A stretch of DNA of 64,000 nt from Pedobacter mucosus (GTDB lineage Bacteria; Bacteroidota; Bacteroidia; Sphingobacteriales; Sphingobacteriaceae), in NCBI RefSeq assembly GCF_022200785.1, contig NZ_CP087585.1, positions 4,836,001 through 4,900,000 on the forward strand. The letters run 5' to 3'. Of the stretch, positions 1 through 9,536 are shown piece after piece. Each line of letters opens with the position of its first letter. Position 1 is the first letter of the stretch. A model generated the notes under the pieces. That model saw only the letters and a program-made list of their open reading frames with translations. It searched no databases and was not told the DNA's origin. The translations under genes were made by a program, and so were the position numbers.

Positions 1-1
1 T

Positions 2-682
2 GAAAAAATGTATTATCCGGCAGATGCCGAAAAAGGAATTTTCTTGCAGCAAGATGGCTATTTGGATAAGGAGCAAACTTTGGTAAAGGATTTACCAGAA
101 AGTGATCGACCTATCAATCAAAAATGGAGTTGGGACAGAATTTTACGTTCACCATTTATTAAACAAGCTGATGTTTTGCAAGGATTATATTTCTTTGAAG
201 AGGATTACGATTTAGAAACTTTGAGAAGAAATTTTGATTTTTATGAACCACGTACCGTTCACGAAAGTTCCTTATCGCCTTGTGTTCACAGTATTTTAGC
301 CGCAAAGCTGAATGATGAAACCCGGGCTTACGAATTTTATTTACGTACCGCTCGCTTAGATTTAGACGATTATAACAACGATACAGAAGATGGTTTGCAC
401 ATCACCTCAATGGCAGGAACGTGGATGAGCGTGGTAGAAGGTTTCGCTGGAATGCGTGTTCGTGAAGGGAAATTAGTATTTAATCCATTTTTACCTGCTC
501 AATGGAAATCTTTTTCTTTTACAATTGGTTTTAGAGGTGCAACTTTAAAGGTTGAAATTACAGACAGCGGAATCAAAGTTAAAAATAATGCAACTGTAGA
601 TTTAGAAATCGGAATTAAAGACCAGTTTTATAAACTAGCAGGCAATGGCAAAATTGAAGTAGATAACGCAGAGTTGGTATGA
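2..682 (+). CDS. GH65 family glycoside phosphorylase, C-terminal part (5' end outside window)
   Basis: The reading frame is open to the left edge, so this is the last ~226 residues of a protein that is normally about 770 residues long. The visible part carries GH65 features: a WSWDRI segment, HESSLS, and the GLHITSMAGTW motif, followed by a small beta-sandwich tail. Family members split maltose, trehalose or kojibiose with phosphate to give beta-glucose-1-phosphate and glucose. Maltose phosphorylase is the likely activity because GH13 amylases and a sugar carrier follow. It lacks the signal-bearing N-terminus here, so location cannot be read; the family is usually cytoplasmic. Its stop lies in an ATGA overlap with an upstream ATG of the next frame. 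Confidence 0.88.
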   Translation, partial: EKMYYPADAEKGIFLQQDGYLDKEQTLVKDLPESDRPINQKWSWDRILRSPFIKQADVLQGLYFFEEDYDLETLRRNFDFYEPRTVHESSLSPCVHSILAAKLNDETRAYEFYLRTARLDLDDYNNDTEDGLHITSMAGTWMSVVEGFAGMRVREGKLVFNPFLPAQWKSFSFTIGFRGATLKVEITDSGIKVKNNATVDLEIGIKDQFYKLAGNGKIEVDNAELV

Positions 683-732
683 TAATGGTTGAGGGTAAGA
701 TAGAAAATGTATCAGTATTTACTTTAACTGAT

Positions 733-757
733 CGTCATTGCGAGGAACGAAGCAATC
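733..757. repeat. GTCATTGCGAGGAACGAAGCAATC-type interspersed repeat
   Basis: A 25-bp block lies between the phosphorylase stop and the amylase signal peptide. A diverged copy lies at 53685-53715. It is translated in the amylase frame as the odd RHCEERSN stretch, which argues that translation begins after it. Confidence 0.6.
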
Positions 758-768
758 TCTATGTGATA

Positions 769-2520
769 ATGTATGTCTCCATATTTTTCCTTTTATTCGT
801 TTCCTCATCATCCTTTGCACAAAAAAAGAATACAAAAATGAGTGACAAAAAAATCATTATCTACCAGTTGTTACCCCGTTTGTTTGGGAATAAAAGCAAT
901 ACAAATATCCCTTATGGTACACTCGAGGAAAATGGATCAGGTAAATTTAATGACATTACTGATAAAGCCTTAGATGGAATTAAGGAATTGCATGCAAATT
1001 ATGTTTGGTACACGGGCGTAATTGCACATGCAAGTTTAACTGATTATTCTGCATACGGAATTAAAGTTGATGATGCAGATGTGGTAAAAGGAAGAGCCGG
1101 TTCGCCCTATGCTATCCGCGATTATTATGATGTTGACCCAGATTTAGCCGTAAATTTAAAGAATAGAATGAAAGAGTTTGAGGCTTTGATAAAAAGAACT
1201 CACGATAAAAACCTGAAAGTAATCATCGATTTCATTCCAAATCATGTAGCTCGAAGTTATCATTCATATGCTAAACCAAAAAACGTAATTGATTTTGGGG
1301 AACAAGATGAACTATCTAAGGCGTTCAGTGCTAAAAATGATTTTTATTACATTCCTGGACAGAAATTTTTGGTTCCTCAACATGAAGCAAAACAAACGCC
1401 TTTATCAGTTTTAGAAGATGGGAAATTTGATGAAAATCCTGCTAAAGCGACAGGAAATAATGTTTTTGCCGCTCAACCGAAATATGATGACTGGTATGAA
1501 ACCATTAAATTAAATTATGGCGTTGATTATCAAAATGGGGAGAAGCAATATTTTGATCCTATTCCACCCGTGTGGCTTAAAACCAGAGATATTTTAATTT
1601 ATTGGGCAAAAAAAGGTGTTGATGGTTTCCGCTGTGATATGGCAGAAATGGTTCCTATTGCTTTTTGGAATTGGGTTATTCCGCAGGTAAAACAGACTAA
1701 TCCTGATTTGCTTTTTATTGGCGAAGCTTACAATCCGAAAGTTTATGCTCAATATTTGAATGAAGGAAAATTTGATTATTTATATGATAAAGTTGGTCTT
1801 TACGACGGTTTAAAAAAGCTAATAAAAAACGATCAGCAAGCAGATGTTGCATCCATAAAATACGTTTGGCAAACAGAAAGTGCTGGATTCGGTGATAAAA
1901 TGTTACGCTTTTTAGAAAATCATGATGAAGAGAGAATAGCATCACCTGGATTTGCAGGAAAGGCAGAATTGGCTTTGCCTGCAATGGTTGTTTCTGCAAC
2001 TTTAGGTGCTGGTCCGGTAATGTTGTACTTCGGACAAGAAGTTGGCGAGCCAGCAAAAGGTGCTGAAGGTTATGGTGGCGACGATAATAGAACAACTATC
2101 TTCGACTATTGGGGTGTTCCTAACCATCAAAAATGGATGAATAATGGTTTATTTGATGGTCATAAATTGAATGCAGCACAACAAAATTTACGGGCATATT
2201 ATAGCCAGTTACTAAAAATTACTACAGAAAGTGATGCTGTTCTTCATGGCGATTTTTTCGAAGTTCCATCTACGGGAAACATGAATAATCGCATGTATGC
2301 TTTTATTCGATATTCAGGAAAACAGCGTTTATTAATTGTAGCTAATTTTGATCGAACACAAACTTTAGGAGCCAATATTTCTATTCCTGATGAAATTTTA
2401 AAGGTCAAATCTTCTTCTCCAGTTACGGATTTATTAACGAACAAGAAATTAAATATACCTGCAGGAACGAGCATCCCAGTAAAACTTGAACCGGTATCGG
2501 CGCAAGTGATAGAATTTTAA
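769..2520 (+). CDS. Exported GH13 alpha-amylase family enzyme
   Basis: The protein of 583 residues starts with a clear signal peptide (MYVSIFFLLFVSSSSFAQ), so it acts in the periplasm or outside. All GH13 signature regions are visible: DFIPNH (region I), GFRCDMAE with the nucleophile Asp (codon at 1636), GEAYNP with the acid-base Glu (codon at 1723), and ENHDEER with the third Asp. I chose the ATG at 769. The frame is open back to 679, but those 30 extra residues are not a signal sequence and are encoded by an interspersed repeat. It probably cuts maltodextrins into sugars taken up by the following MFS carrier. Exact specificity (amylase or cyclomaltodextrinase-like) cannot be read. Confidence 0.88.
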   Translation: MYVSIFFLLFVSSSSFAQKKNTKMSDKKIIIYQLLPRLFGNKSNTNIPYGTLEENGSGKFNDITDKALDGIKELHANYVWYTGVIAHASLTDYSAYGIKVDDADVVKGRAGSPYAIRDYYDVDPDLAVNLKNRMKEFEALIKRTHDKNLKVIIDFIPNHVARSYHSYAKPKNVIDFGEQDELSKAFSAKNDFYYIPGQKFLVPQHEAKQTPLSVLEDGKFDENPAKATGNNVFAAQPKYDDWYETIKLNYGVDYQNGEKQYFDPIPPVWLKTRDILIYWAKKGVDGFRCDMAEMVPIAFWNWVIPQVKQTNPDLLFIGEAYNPKVYAQYLNEGKFDYLYDKVGLYDGLKKLIKNDQQADVASIKYVWQTESAGFGDKMLRFLENHDEERIASPGFAGKAELALPAMVVSATLGAGPVMLYFGQEVGEPAKGAEGYGGDDNRTTIFDYWGVPNHQKWMNNGLFDGHKLNAAQQNLRAYYSQLLKITTESDAVLHGDFFEVPSTGNMNNRMYAFIRYSGKQRLLIVANFDRTQTLGANISIPDEILKVKSSSPVTDLLTNKKLNIPAGTSIPVKLEPVSAQVIEF

Positions 2521-2543
2521 GATAATGATTTAACGATTTCCAT

Positions 2544-2661
2544 GGTCTGTGTCCTCACAGACTATTTAAAATTTATGTTTCGGTCTTTGAGACACCGGCC
2601 GAGGACTTTAAATAATTTAAATTTTAAAATAAATACTTTGTGTTCTTTGTGCCTTAGTGGT
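2544..2661. repeat. Intergenic repeats: CTGTGtcctCACAG hairpin and CTTTGTGTTCTTTGTG block
   Basis: The gap between the amylase and the MFS gene holds a small hairpin at 2547-2560 (CTGTG/CACAG), a related block with 'gagacaccggccgagg' at 2589-2604, and a 'ctttgtgttctttgtgcc' block near 2636. The last resembles blocks at 48.7-48.95 kb. No promoter match is obvious. Confidence 0.45.
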
Positions 2662-2690
2662 AAAAAAACGCTTGATAAAAACCAAATAAA

Positions 2691-4067
2691 ATGAGCTTGA
2701 AAACAATATTTGAAAATCCAAAATTAACACTAGCGCAAATCATAAACATGAGCGTTGGTTTTTTTGGAATCCAATTTGGCTGGGATTTGCAAAGGGCAAA
2801 CATGGGGCGTATTTATGAAAACCTCGGTGCCAATCCAGATCAAGTTCCGTTATTATTTTTGGCAGCGCCATTAACCGGTTTATTAGTTCAACCCATAATT
2901 GGATATTTAAGCGATCGTACTTGGCATCCAAAATGGGGTAGAAGAAGACCTTATTTTATGGTTGGTGCAATTGTAAGTAGTATCGCATTGATCTTTATGC
3001 CACACAGCAGCGCCTTATGGATGGCTGCAGGTTTACTTTGGATTTTAGATGTTTTCGGAAACATAGCAATGGAACCATTCAGGGCTTTTGTTACTGATAA
3101 ATTGCCTGATAGCCAGGTAAATAGAGGTTTTATTATGCAAAGCATGATGATTGGTTTAGGCGGAAGTGTTGCCTCATCTTTACCTTGGTTAATGAATAAT
3201 GTATTTCATTTAACCAACACGGCAGAACAGGGCAATATTCCAGAAAATGTTAAATTCTCATTTTATATCGGTGCATTTTTCTTTTTTGCAGCAGTGCTTT
3301 ACACCGTTTTAACCACAAAAGAATATCCTCCACAAGACGTTGATTTTAAGCAAAAAATTAAAGAAAGCAATAAAGGATTTGGTGGCGGGGCCCATGAAAT
3401 TTTCCATGCTTTAAGGAATATGCCTAAGCGCATGCAAATTGTATCCTTGGTTCAGTTTTTTACCTGGCCAGGTTTATTTTTAATGTGGTTTTATTATACA
3501 ACTGCGGTTGCCGTAAATGTTTTTGGTGGTAAAGATGCTGCCGATCCAGTTTATGCGCATGGTGCTGATTTTGGAAGTTTAACTTTGGCTTATTACAGTG
3601 TAATCACTTTCTTGTTTGCCTTGGTTTTACCAAAAATTGCTGATGCATTAGGGAGGAAAACTACGCATGCACTTTGTTTGCTTTGTGGTGCAATAGGATT
3701 AATTAGCGTGGCTTGGGTTCACGATAAAAATATGCTTTTTGTTTGTATGACAGGCGTTGGAATAGCTTGGGCAAGCATTCTTTCTATGCCTTATGCCATG
3801 TTAAGCGGTTCGTTGCCCAAGGATAAGATTGGAATTTACATGGGAATTTTTAACTTTTTTATTGTTTTGCCAGAGATTATTGCATCATTAGGCTTTGGTT
3901 GGTTAATGAAAAATGTACTAAACAATGATAGACTTTTAGCCGTACAGCTTGGCGGTGGGTTGATGATTTTAGCCGCAATAATTTGCTACGTTTTTATTAA
4001 AGAAACCAAGCGAACTGATGATCTTTTAACTTCGAGGTTAGAGGTTGATGAAAATAGATCGGTTTAA
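2691..4067 (+). CDS. MFS sugar transporter, SLC45/maltose-sucrose type
   Basis: The 458-residue protein has about twelve hydrophobic segments. It carries the loop 2-3 signature SDRTWHPKWGRRRP typical of the sucrose/maltose:H+ symporter branch of the MFS (also called GPH or SLC45-like). Its neighbours are a GH65 phosphorylase and two GH13 enzymes, so the expected job is import of maltose or short maltodextrins across the inner membrane. In Bacteroidota, similar carriers commonly sit in loci with GH65 phosphorylases. The substrate is inferred from context, not read from residues. Confidence 0.88.
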   Translation: MSLKTIFENPKLTLAQIINMSVGFFGIQFGWDLQRANMGRIYENLGANPDQVPLLFLAAPLTGLLVQPIIGYLSDRTWHPKWGRRRPYFMVGAIVSSIALIFMPHSSALWMAAGLLWILDVFGNIAMEPFRAFVTDKLPDSQVNRGFIMQSMMIGLGGSVASSLPWLMNNVFHLTNTAEQGNIPENVKFSFYIGAFFFFAAVLYTVLTTKEYPPQDVDFKQKIKESNKGFGGGAHEIFHALRNMPKRMQIVSLVQFFTWPGLFLMWFYYTTAVAVNVFGGKDAADPVYAHGADFGSLTLAYYSVITFLFALVLPKIADALGRKTTHALCLLCGAIGLISVAWVHDKNMLFVCMTGVGIAWASILSMPYAMLSGSLPKDKIGIYMGIFNFFIVLPEIIASLGFGWLMKNVLNNDRLLAVQLGGGLMILAAIICYVFIKETKRTDDLLTSRLEVDENRSV

Positions 4068-4163
4068 TCTTTCAAATAATTACTATATAAGAACACTAAG
4101 GTTACGAACCTTGCGACTTATTTATTCTTACATGTCTTATATGGTTCAAAAAAAATCTGACCA

Positions 4164-6038
4164 ATGAAAAAAATATTGTACTTACTGCTACTAGTTACAA
4201 CTTTTAATATTTCCTGCAAAAAAGCATCGACGGATGGAGTAAATGAACCAATGCCAACAAATTTACCCGTTGGCGCAAAAGATGGCGTCACATTTATAAA
4301 TAACGGAACTTCAGCAGTCATCACACTTTATGCTCCAGGCAAAACTTCCGTTTCGGTTATTGGAGAATTTAACGATTGGTCGACAACTTCTGCAGTAATG
4401 AAAAAAACTGCTGATGGAAATACTTGGTGGGTTCAAATTGATAATTTAAATCCAAATACTGAATATGCTTATCAATTTTTGGTTGATGCAAATCTGAAAG
4501 TTGCAGATCCATATTGCGAAAAAATTCTAGATCCAGATAATGATAAATACATTTCGGCTTCCACCTATCCAAATTTAAAAGCTTATCCGACAGGAAAAAC
4601 TACAGGAATTGTTAGTGTTATGCAAGCAAATCAAGCAACATACACTTGGAAAAATAACAGTTTCGTTCGCCCTGATAAAAATAATTTAGTGATTTATGAA
4701 TTACTGGTTCGCGATTTTACAACCGATCATAGTTACGCATCTACCCTTACAAAACTTGATTATTTAGTGAGTCTTGGTATTAATGCAATAGAGTTAATGC
4801 CCGTAAATGAATTTGAAGGAAATTTAAGTTGGGGTTATAATCCATCATTTTATTTCGCTCCAGATAAATATTATGGTACAAAAACTGCTTTACAAAATTT
4901 TATTGATGAATGCCATGGAAGAGGAATAGCGGTGATTATGGATATGGTTTTAAATCACTCTTTCGGACAATCGCCAATGGTACAATTGTATTTTGATGGT
5001 TCGAAACCGACAACTTCTAGTCCGTGGTTTAATGTTGATGCTAAACATCCTTTCAATGTGGGTTATGATTTTAATCATGAAAGTGCAGCTACAAAATATT
5101 TTTCTAAAAATGTGATGAAATTTTGGATGCAGCAATATAAAATCGATGGCTTTCGTTTCGATCTATCTAAAGGATTTACACAAAAAGCTTCAACTGATGA
5201 TGCCGTATTTAGATTATATGATGCCGGTAGAATTGCGATTTGGAAAGATTACAATAATTATATAAAAAGTATTGATCCAAATGATTTCTATGTTATTTTA
5301 GAACATTTCGCAGAAGAATCAGAAGAAAAGGTTTTAGCTGATGATGGCATGATGCTTTGGAATAACATGAATTATAACATGAATGAAGCGACAATGGGTT
5401 GGATAGGAACATCAGATTTCTCTTGGGGATTTTATGCAAAACATGGTTTTAGCAAGCCAGAAAATTTGGTTGGTTATGGAGAAAGTCATGATGAGGAGCG
5501 CTTAAATTATAAGAATATTACTTATGGAAATGCGTCAGGGACATATGTAATCAAAGGAAATTTAGCTACTTCTTTAAAACGCGAAGAATTGGCTACAGCT
5601 TTTCTTTTTAGCATCCCCGGACCGAAAATGGTTTGGCAATTTGGCGAGTTAGGTTACGATATTAATATAGATTTTAATGGTAGAACCGGAGAAAAACCAA
5701 TTAAATGGGATTACTATTCTGATCCAAATCGCAAAGCTTTATATGATGCTTATTCTAAATTTATCAAATTAAAAAAGAACAACAGCATTTTCAATTCTAC
5801 AAATTCTGCTTACAATTTAGCTGGTGGTATTAAATATATTAAGCTAATAGAAGGCACAAATGCAGTTGTGGTAGTTGGAAACTTTGATGTTGTAAATCAA
5901 GTGGCTAATGTCGATTTTGGAGCATCAGGAACTTGGATTGATGCTGTTGGAAATTCAATTAACCTAACGTCGAATACATATAATGCAAATCTTGCTCCAG
6001 GCGAATATCATATTTTTAGCAAAACGGCTCTGAAATAA
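4164..6038 (+). CDS. Lipoprotein GH13 alpha-amylase with N-terminal CBM48-like domain
   Basis: The protein is 624 residues. The N-terminus is a lipoprotein signal ending in ISCKK, so it is anchored to a membrane. Residues ~35-125 form an E-set/CBM48-like domain (VIGEFNDW motif) as in branching enzymes and pullulanases. The TIM barrel follows with DMVLNHS, GFRFDLSKGF (nucleophile Asp), ILEHFAEE (acid Glu) and ESHDEER. A short C-terminal beta domain closes it. It probably attacks starch or glycogen fragments outside the inner membrane and feeds the neighbouring MFS carrier and phosphorylase. No SusC/SusD pair is present in the window. Confidence 0.88.
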   Translation: MKKILYLLLLVTTFNISCKKASTDGVNEPMPTNLPVGAKDGVTFINNGTSAVITLYAPGKTSVSVIGEFNDWSTTSAVMKKTADGNTWWVQIDNLNPNTEYAYQFLVDANLKVADPYCEKILDPDNDKYISASTYPNLKAYPTGKTTGIVSVMQANQATYTWKNNSFVRPDKNNLVIYELLVRDFTTDHSYASTLTKLDYLVSLGINAIELMPVNEFEGNLSWGYNPSFYFAPDKYYGTKTALQNFIDECHGRGIAVIMDMVLNHSFGQSPMVQLYFDGSKPTTSSPWFNVDAKHPFNVGYDFNHESAATKYFSKNVMKFWMQQYKIDGFRFDLSKGFTQKASTDDAVFRLYDAGRIAIWKDYNNYIKSIDPNDFYVILEHFAEESEEKVLADDGMMLWNNMNYNMNEATMGWIGTSDFSWGFYAKHGFSKPENLVGYGESHDEERLNYKNITYGNASGTYVIKGNLATSLKREELATAFLFSIPGPKMVWQFGELGYDINIDFNGRTGEKPIKWDYYSDPNRKALYDAYSKFIKLKKNNSIFNSTNSAYNLAGGIKYIKLIEGTNAVVVVGNFDVVNQVANVDFGASGTWIDAVGNSINLTSNTYNANLAPGEYHIFSKTALK

Positions 6039-6065
6039 AAAGACTCCATTAAGAGCTTTATTTAC

Positions 6066-6111
6066 GCCACAGATTGACAGATTCGAATACTAAGATCTGT
6101 GAATCTGTGGC
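6066..6111. repeat. Inverted repeat GCCACAGATT ... AATCTGTGGC
   Basis: Perfect 10-bp arms at 6066-6075 and 6102-6111 flank a 26-base loop between the amylase and the peptidase gene. No long T-run follows directly, so it is a weak terminator candidate and more likely one of the short intergenic repeats. Confidence 0.5.
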
Positions 6112-6238
6112 TTTCATTTTTAAAGGATTTAGATTCCATTATTTTCAAGCCAAAGTATCATTTTTTTATAGTAACATTTATCATGTGGTTTTTGATTATC
6201 GAAGCTTTAGTTTGATATTTATACTCCAAACCATAATT

Positions 6239-7798
6239 ATGAAATCAAAATTACTACTAACTGTTATATTATTAACAAGCGTTTTTACATATGCGCAACA
6301 AGGACCTAGAAAAAGCCCAAGTAAAGAAACAGTAACCACTACGCAAGTCACAGTTAAAGACGAACCAAAATCTGCAGCAAACGAGAGAGTTATAAAAGTT
6401 GAAAGTTCGGTTATCACGAATCATTCGGTCAACATTAATGGAAAAGCTGTTCCCTACAAAGCCACCACTGGTACTTTGCCTGTTTGGGATGAAGAAGGTA
6501 AACCGATTGCAGGTCTTTTTTATACTTATTATGAGCGAAGTGATATCCCAAATCGTGATAAGAGACCATTGGTAATTTCATTTAATGGCGGTCCGGGTTC
6601 AGCTTCAGTTTGGATGCACATCGCTTATACTGGGCCAGTTATTTTAAATATTGATGATGAAGGTTATCCGGTTCAACCATATGGATATAAGGAAAATCCT
6701 TATTCTATTTTAGATGTGGCCGATATTGTTTATGTTGATCCAGTAAATACAGGTTACTCTCGTGCTACGAGTAAAGATGTTCCGAAAGATAAATTCTTCG
6801 GCGTTAAGGCTGATATTAAATATTTAGCCGAATGGATTAATACTTTCGTTACGAGGAACAACCGTTGGGCATCGCCAAAATTTTTAATTGGAGAAAGTTA
6901 CGGAACTACCCGTGTTTCTGGTTTAGCTTTAGAACTTCAAAATAACCAATGGATGTATTTAAATGGCGTAGTTTTAGTTTCGCCAACCGAATTGGGAATT
7001 GAACGTAGTGGCCCGGTTGAAGCTGCTTTGCGATTACCATATTTCGCTGCAACAGCCTGGTATCATAAAGTTTTGCCAGCAGATTTGCAGGGCAAAGACT
7101 TAACGGCAATGCTTCCTGAAGTTGAAAATTTTACTATTAATGAGGTAATTCCTGCGATCGCTCAAGGTGGAATGCTGAGTATCGAAAAGAAAAAAGTAAT
7201 CGCTGCTAAAATGGCTCGTTATTCTGGCTTATCGGAAAAAGTAATACTTGATTATAACTTAAATGTACCTTCGGACTTCTTCTGGAAAGAGTTATTAAGA
7301 GATAAAGGTTTTACTGTTGGAAGACTGGATTCTCGTTATAAAGGCATTGATAAAATGACAGCCGGAACTGGTCCGGATTATAATGCAGAGCTTACTTCCT
7401 GGTTGCATTCTTTCACGCCGGCAATAAATATGTATATCCGAAATGAGCTCAATTATAAAACTGACTTGAAATACAATATGTTTGGTTCAGTCTACCCGTG
7501 GGATAAAAGTGGGGATCAAACTGGTGATAATCTACGTCAGGCGATGGCGCAAAATCCATATTTACATTTGCTAGTTCAATCTGGTTATTACGATGGGGCC
7601 TGCGATTATTTTAACGCAAAATATAGCATGTGGCAGTTAGATGCTGCGGGTAAATTACAAGATAGAATGACTTGGGAAGGTTATCGCAGTGGGCATATGA
7701 TGTATTTGCGTAAAGATGATTTGAAAACTTCCAACAATCATATTCGTGAATTTATCAAAAAAGCGTTGCCTAAGGAAGGTGAATCGGCTAAGTTCTAA
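6239..7798 (+). CDS. Exported S10 family serine carboxypeptidase-like protein
   Basis: The protein is 519 residues from the chosen ATG, which begins a signal peptide ending in TYAQ. The frame is open back to 6074, but that extension is not protein-like. The alpha/beta-hydrolase fold of peptidase family S10 is recognisable: FNGGPGSASVW (oxyanion region), GESYG with catalytic Ser about residue 220, a GYYDGACDY segment with the Asp, and RSGHMMY with the His near the C-terminus. It should trim C-terminal residues from peptides in the periplasm. It follows the amylase locus but has no obvious functional link to it. Confidence 0.9.
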   Translation: MKSKLLLTVILLTSVFTYAQQGPRKSPSKETVTTTQVTVKDEPKSAANERVIKVESSVITNHSVNINGKAVPYKATTGTLPVWDEEGKPIAGLFYTYYERSDIPNRDKRPLVISFNGGPGSASVWMHIAYTGPVILNIDDEGYPVQPYGYKENPYSILDVADIVYVDPVNTGYSRATSKDVPKDKFFGVKADIKYLAEWINTFVTRNNRWASPKFLIGESYGTTRVSGLALELQNNQWMYLNGVVLVSPTELGIERSGPVEAALRLPYFAATAWYHKVLPADLQGKDLTAMLPEVENFTINEVIPAIAQGGMLSIEKKKVIAAKMARYSGLSEKVILDYNLNVPSDFFWKELLRDKGFTVGRLDSRYKGIDKMTAGTGPDYNAELTSWLHSFTPAINMYIRNELNYKTDLKYNMFGSVYPWDKSGDQTGDNLRQAMAQNPYLHLLVQSGYYDGACDYFNAKYSMWQLDAAGKLQDRMTWEGYRSGHMMYLRKDDLKTSNNHIREFIKKALPKEGESAKF

Positions 7799-7882
7799 CC
7801 AAGATTGTGTAGGACTAATGAATAGTAAGATCTTAGATTTATTCAGTGTTTGTTAAATAACCCAAAGGTGCAGATTATTTGA

Positions 7883-7938
7883 AGCGGAAAGCCTGTAAAA
7901 CGATTTAGGTTTGTTCCTGCTTTCCGCTAAATCTTTTT
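7883..7938 (+). terminator. Hairpin terminator after the S10 peptidase
   Basis: Arms AGCGGAAAGC (7883-7892) and GCTTTCCGCT (7919-7928) pair perfectly and are followed by aaatctttttt. The GCTTTCC arm resembles the end of the structured repeat family described at 8059, so the hairpin may also be a repeat remnant. Confidence 0.55.
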
Positions 7939-8058
7939 TGTAATTTCTTTGCTGAAATACCATCATAGAATACAAAAAAGTATATCGCTTCAATCAGGGC
8001 TAAATAACTTTAAACTGTGGCACAGCAAACTTAAATAATTGCACAGACAGAAATTATT

Positions 8059-8152
8059 TAAACCTGACCTTAGTGAAATGCTCCCGATATTTCATCGGAG
8101 CAGAAACGGGGGCAGGACTGTCGAATATAAAAACTACTGCAATTGCTTTCCC
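8059..8152 (-). repeat. Structured ~95-bp intergenic repeat, copy 1 (minus orientation)
   Basis: Read on the minus strand, the copy runs from GGAAAGCAATTGCAGT to CAGGTTTA. Outer stem CCTG (8063-8066) pairs with CAGG (8113-8116). The apical hairpin GCTCC(C)GAT/ATCGGAGC spans 8080-8101. It sits just before the accA promoter. Seven other copies occur in the window. Confidence 0.7.
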
Positions 8153-8201
8153 TATTTTAAAACAAATAGATTAATATTTCCTTCATTAGAAACAAAAACT
8201 G

Positions 8202-8235
8202 TTGACAGCAAACTAAAATTATTTACTTATTTTTG
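8202..8235 (+). promoter_or_regulatory. accA promoter, Bacteroidota type
   Basis: TTG at 8202-8204, a 23-base spacer, then TATTTTTG (TAnnTTTG) at 8228-8235. It lies 11 bases before the accA ATG and inside the longer open frame, which supports the shorter start. Confidence 0.65.
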
Positions 8236-8245
8236 TGGTTCAATT

Positions 8246-9208
8246 ATGCAGCAAATAAAAACATCATTCGATTTTGAGAAACCTATTGCAGATTTAGTTC
8301 AGCAAATAGAAAAGGTTAAACAAGTTGCCGATAAAACCAAAGTAGACATGTCTGCCACGTTAGCGGAGCTTGATGGTAAATTAGATGAAACTACCAACCA
8401 TTTATATAAAAATTTAACCGGTTGGAATAAAGTTCAAATGAGCCGTCACCCAGATAGGCCACAAACTTTGGATTACATCAGCATGATTTGCGATGATTTT
8501 ATTGAATTACATGGCGATAGAACGGTAAGAGATGATAAGGCGATTATCGGTGGTTTTGCCACGATTAACGGTCAAACGGTAATGCTTATTGGTCACCAAA
8601 AAGGTAAAAACACCAAAGAGCGCCAGTTTCGTAATTTCGGTATGGCAAATCCAGAAGGCTATCGTAAAGCTTTGCGATTAATGCGTTTGGCGGAAAAATT
8701 TAATAAACCTGTTATTTCTTTAATTGATACAATGGGTGCTTATCCAGGTTTGGAAGCAGAAGAACGTGGACAAGGAGAAGCAATTGCTCGTAATTTATTG
8801 GAAATGTCGATTTTAAGGGTTCCAATTGTTTGTATAATAATTGGTGAAGGCGCATCTGGTGGAGCTTTAGGTATTGGAATCGGCGATAAAGTTTATATGC
8901 TAGAGCATACTTGGTATTCTGTTATTTCTCCTGAATCTTGTTCTTCCATTTTATGGAGAAGTTGGGATTTTAAAGAGAAAGCTGCTGAATGTCTTAAATT
9001 AACTTCAGATGATATGTTTGGAAATAAGCTTATCGATGGTATTATTCCTGAGCCTTTGGGCGGTGCTCATCAAGATCCAGAATTAATGGGACAAACATTA
9101 AAAGATTATATTACCAAAGATTTAGCAGCTTTAGGTAAACTTAAAACTGATAAAATGATCGAGCAAAGAATCGAAAAATTCTGTGCGATGGGTGTGGTAA
9201 ACGAATAA
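8246..9208 (+). CDS. accA: Acetyl-CoA carboxylase carboxyltransferase subunit alpha
   Basis: The 320-residue product matches the usual AccA length. It has the N-terminal coiled region ([17 protein letters not shown]), the crotonase-like core with [14 protein letters not shown], and the [15 protein letters not shown] oxyanion-hole region. With AccD it transfers the carboxyl group from biotin to acetyl-CoA to make malonyl-CoA for fatty acid synthesis. The frame is open back to a TTG at 8039, but the upstream 69 codons are a repeat plus promoter, so the ATG at 8246 is chosen. It is transcribed alone and ends at a terminator. Confidence 0.96.
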   Translation: MQQIKTSFDFEKPIADLVQQIEKVKQVADKTKVDMSATLAELDGKLDETTNHLYKNLTGWNKVQMSRHPDRPQTLDYISMICDDFIELHGDRTVRDDKAIIGGFATINGQTVMLIGHQKGKNTKERQFRNFGMANPEGYRKALRLMRLAEKFNKPVISLIDTMGAYPGLEAEERGQGEAIARNLLEMSILRVPIVCIIIGEGASGGALGIGIGDKVYMLEHTWYSVISPESCSSILWRSWDFKEKAAECLKLTSDDMFGNKLIDGIIPEPLGGAHQDPELMGQTLKDYITKDLAALGKLKTDKMIEQRIEKFCAMGVVNE

Positions 9209-9230
9209 AAATTTCATGAAATATATTAAG

Positions 9231-9265
9231 TCCTATTCGGCTATGGCTGAATAGGATTTTTGTTT
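9231..9265 (+). terminator. Terminator after accA
   Basis: TCCTATTCGGC (9231-9241) pairs with GCTGAATAGGA (9246-9256), loop TATG, followed by a T-rich run. Confidence 0.8.
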
Positions 9266-9481
9266 TAATCGAGAAATCGACTTACGAAGTTTTATGGAGA
9301 TTTGTGGTTAGGGAACTTCGTCAGCCTTACGAAAAGTATAGCCTAAACTGTTGAATTATTTCTCGAGACTTTGGAAATTTTTGGAATTGACTTAAAAGTT
9401 TTAAAGTATTTGGAGTTTGAGAACTTATGCATGTTATCGCACAAGCATTAAGATTATTATCTTTAATTATAACTATTTCAT
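9266..9481. other. Gene-free spacer between convergent accA and DUF2723 genes
   Basis: I see no coding potential here. It holds a short inverted pair: 'acttacgaagtt' near 9280 and 'gaacttcgtcagccttacgaa' near 9309. This looks like repeat debris. The rest is AT-rich without features I recognise. Confidence 0.4.
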
Positions 9482-9514
9482 AAAAAAAGGCAGCTACAAA
9501 TTAATGCAGCTGCC
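9482..9514 (-). terminator. Terminator of the DUF2723 gene
   Basis: GGCAGCT (9489-9495) and AGCTGCC (9508-9514) pair. On the minus strand the hairpin is followed by a run of seven T. Confidence 0.75.
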
Positions 9515-9536
9515 AGTAATATATTTAAATCCTTGC

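Noticed and set aside
1715..2095. Minus-strand open frame of 126 codons inside the GH13 gene
   Set aside because: A shadow of the amylase reading frame with low-complexity Leu/His/Gln content.
8039..8245. N-terminal extension of AccA
   Set aside because: These 69 codons begin at TTG, cross a repeat and the accA promoter, and go beyond the usual AccA N-terminus.
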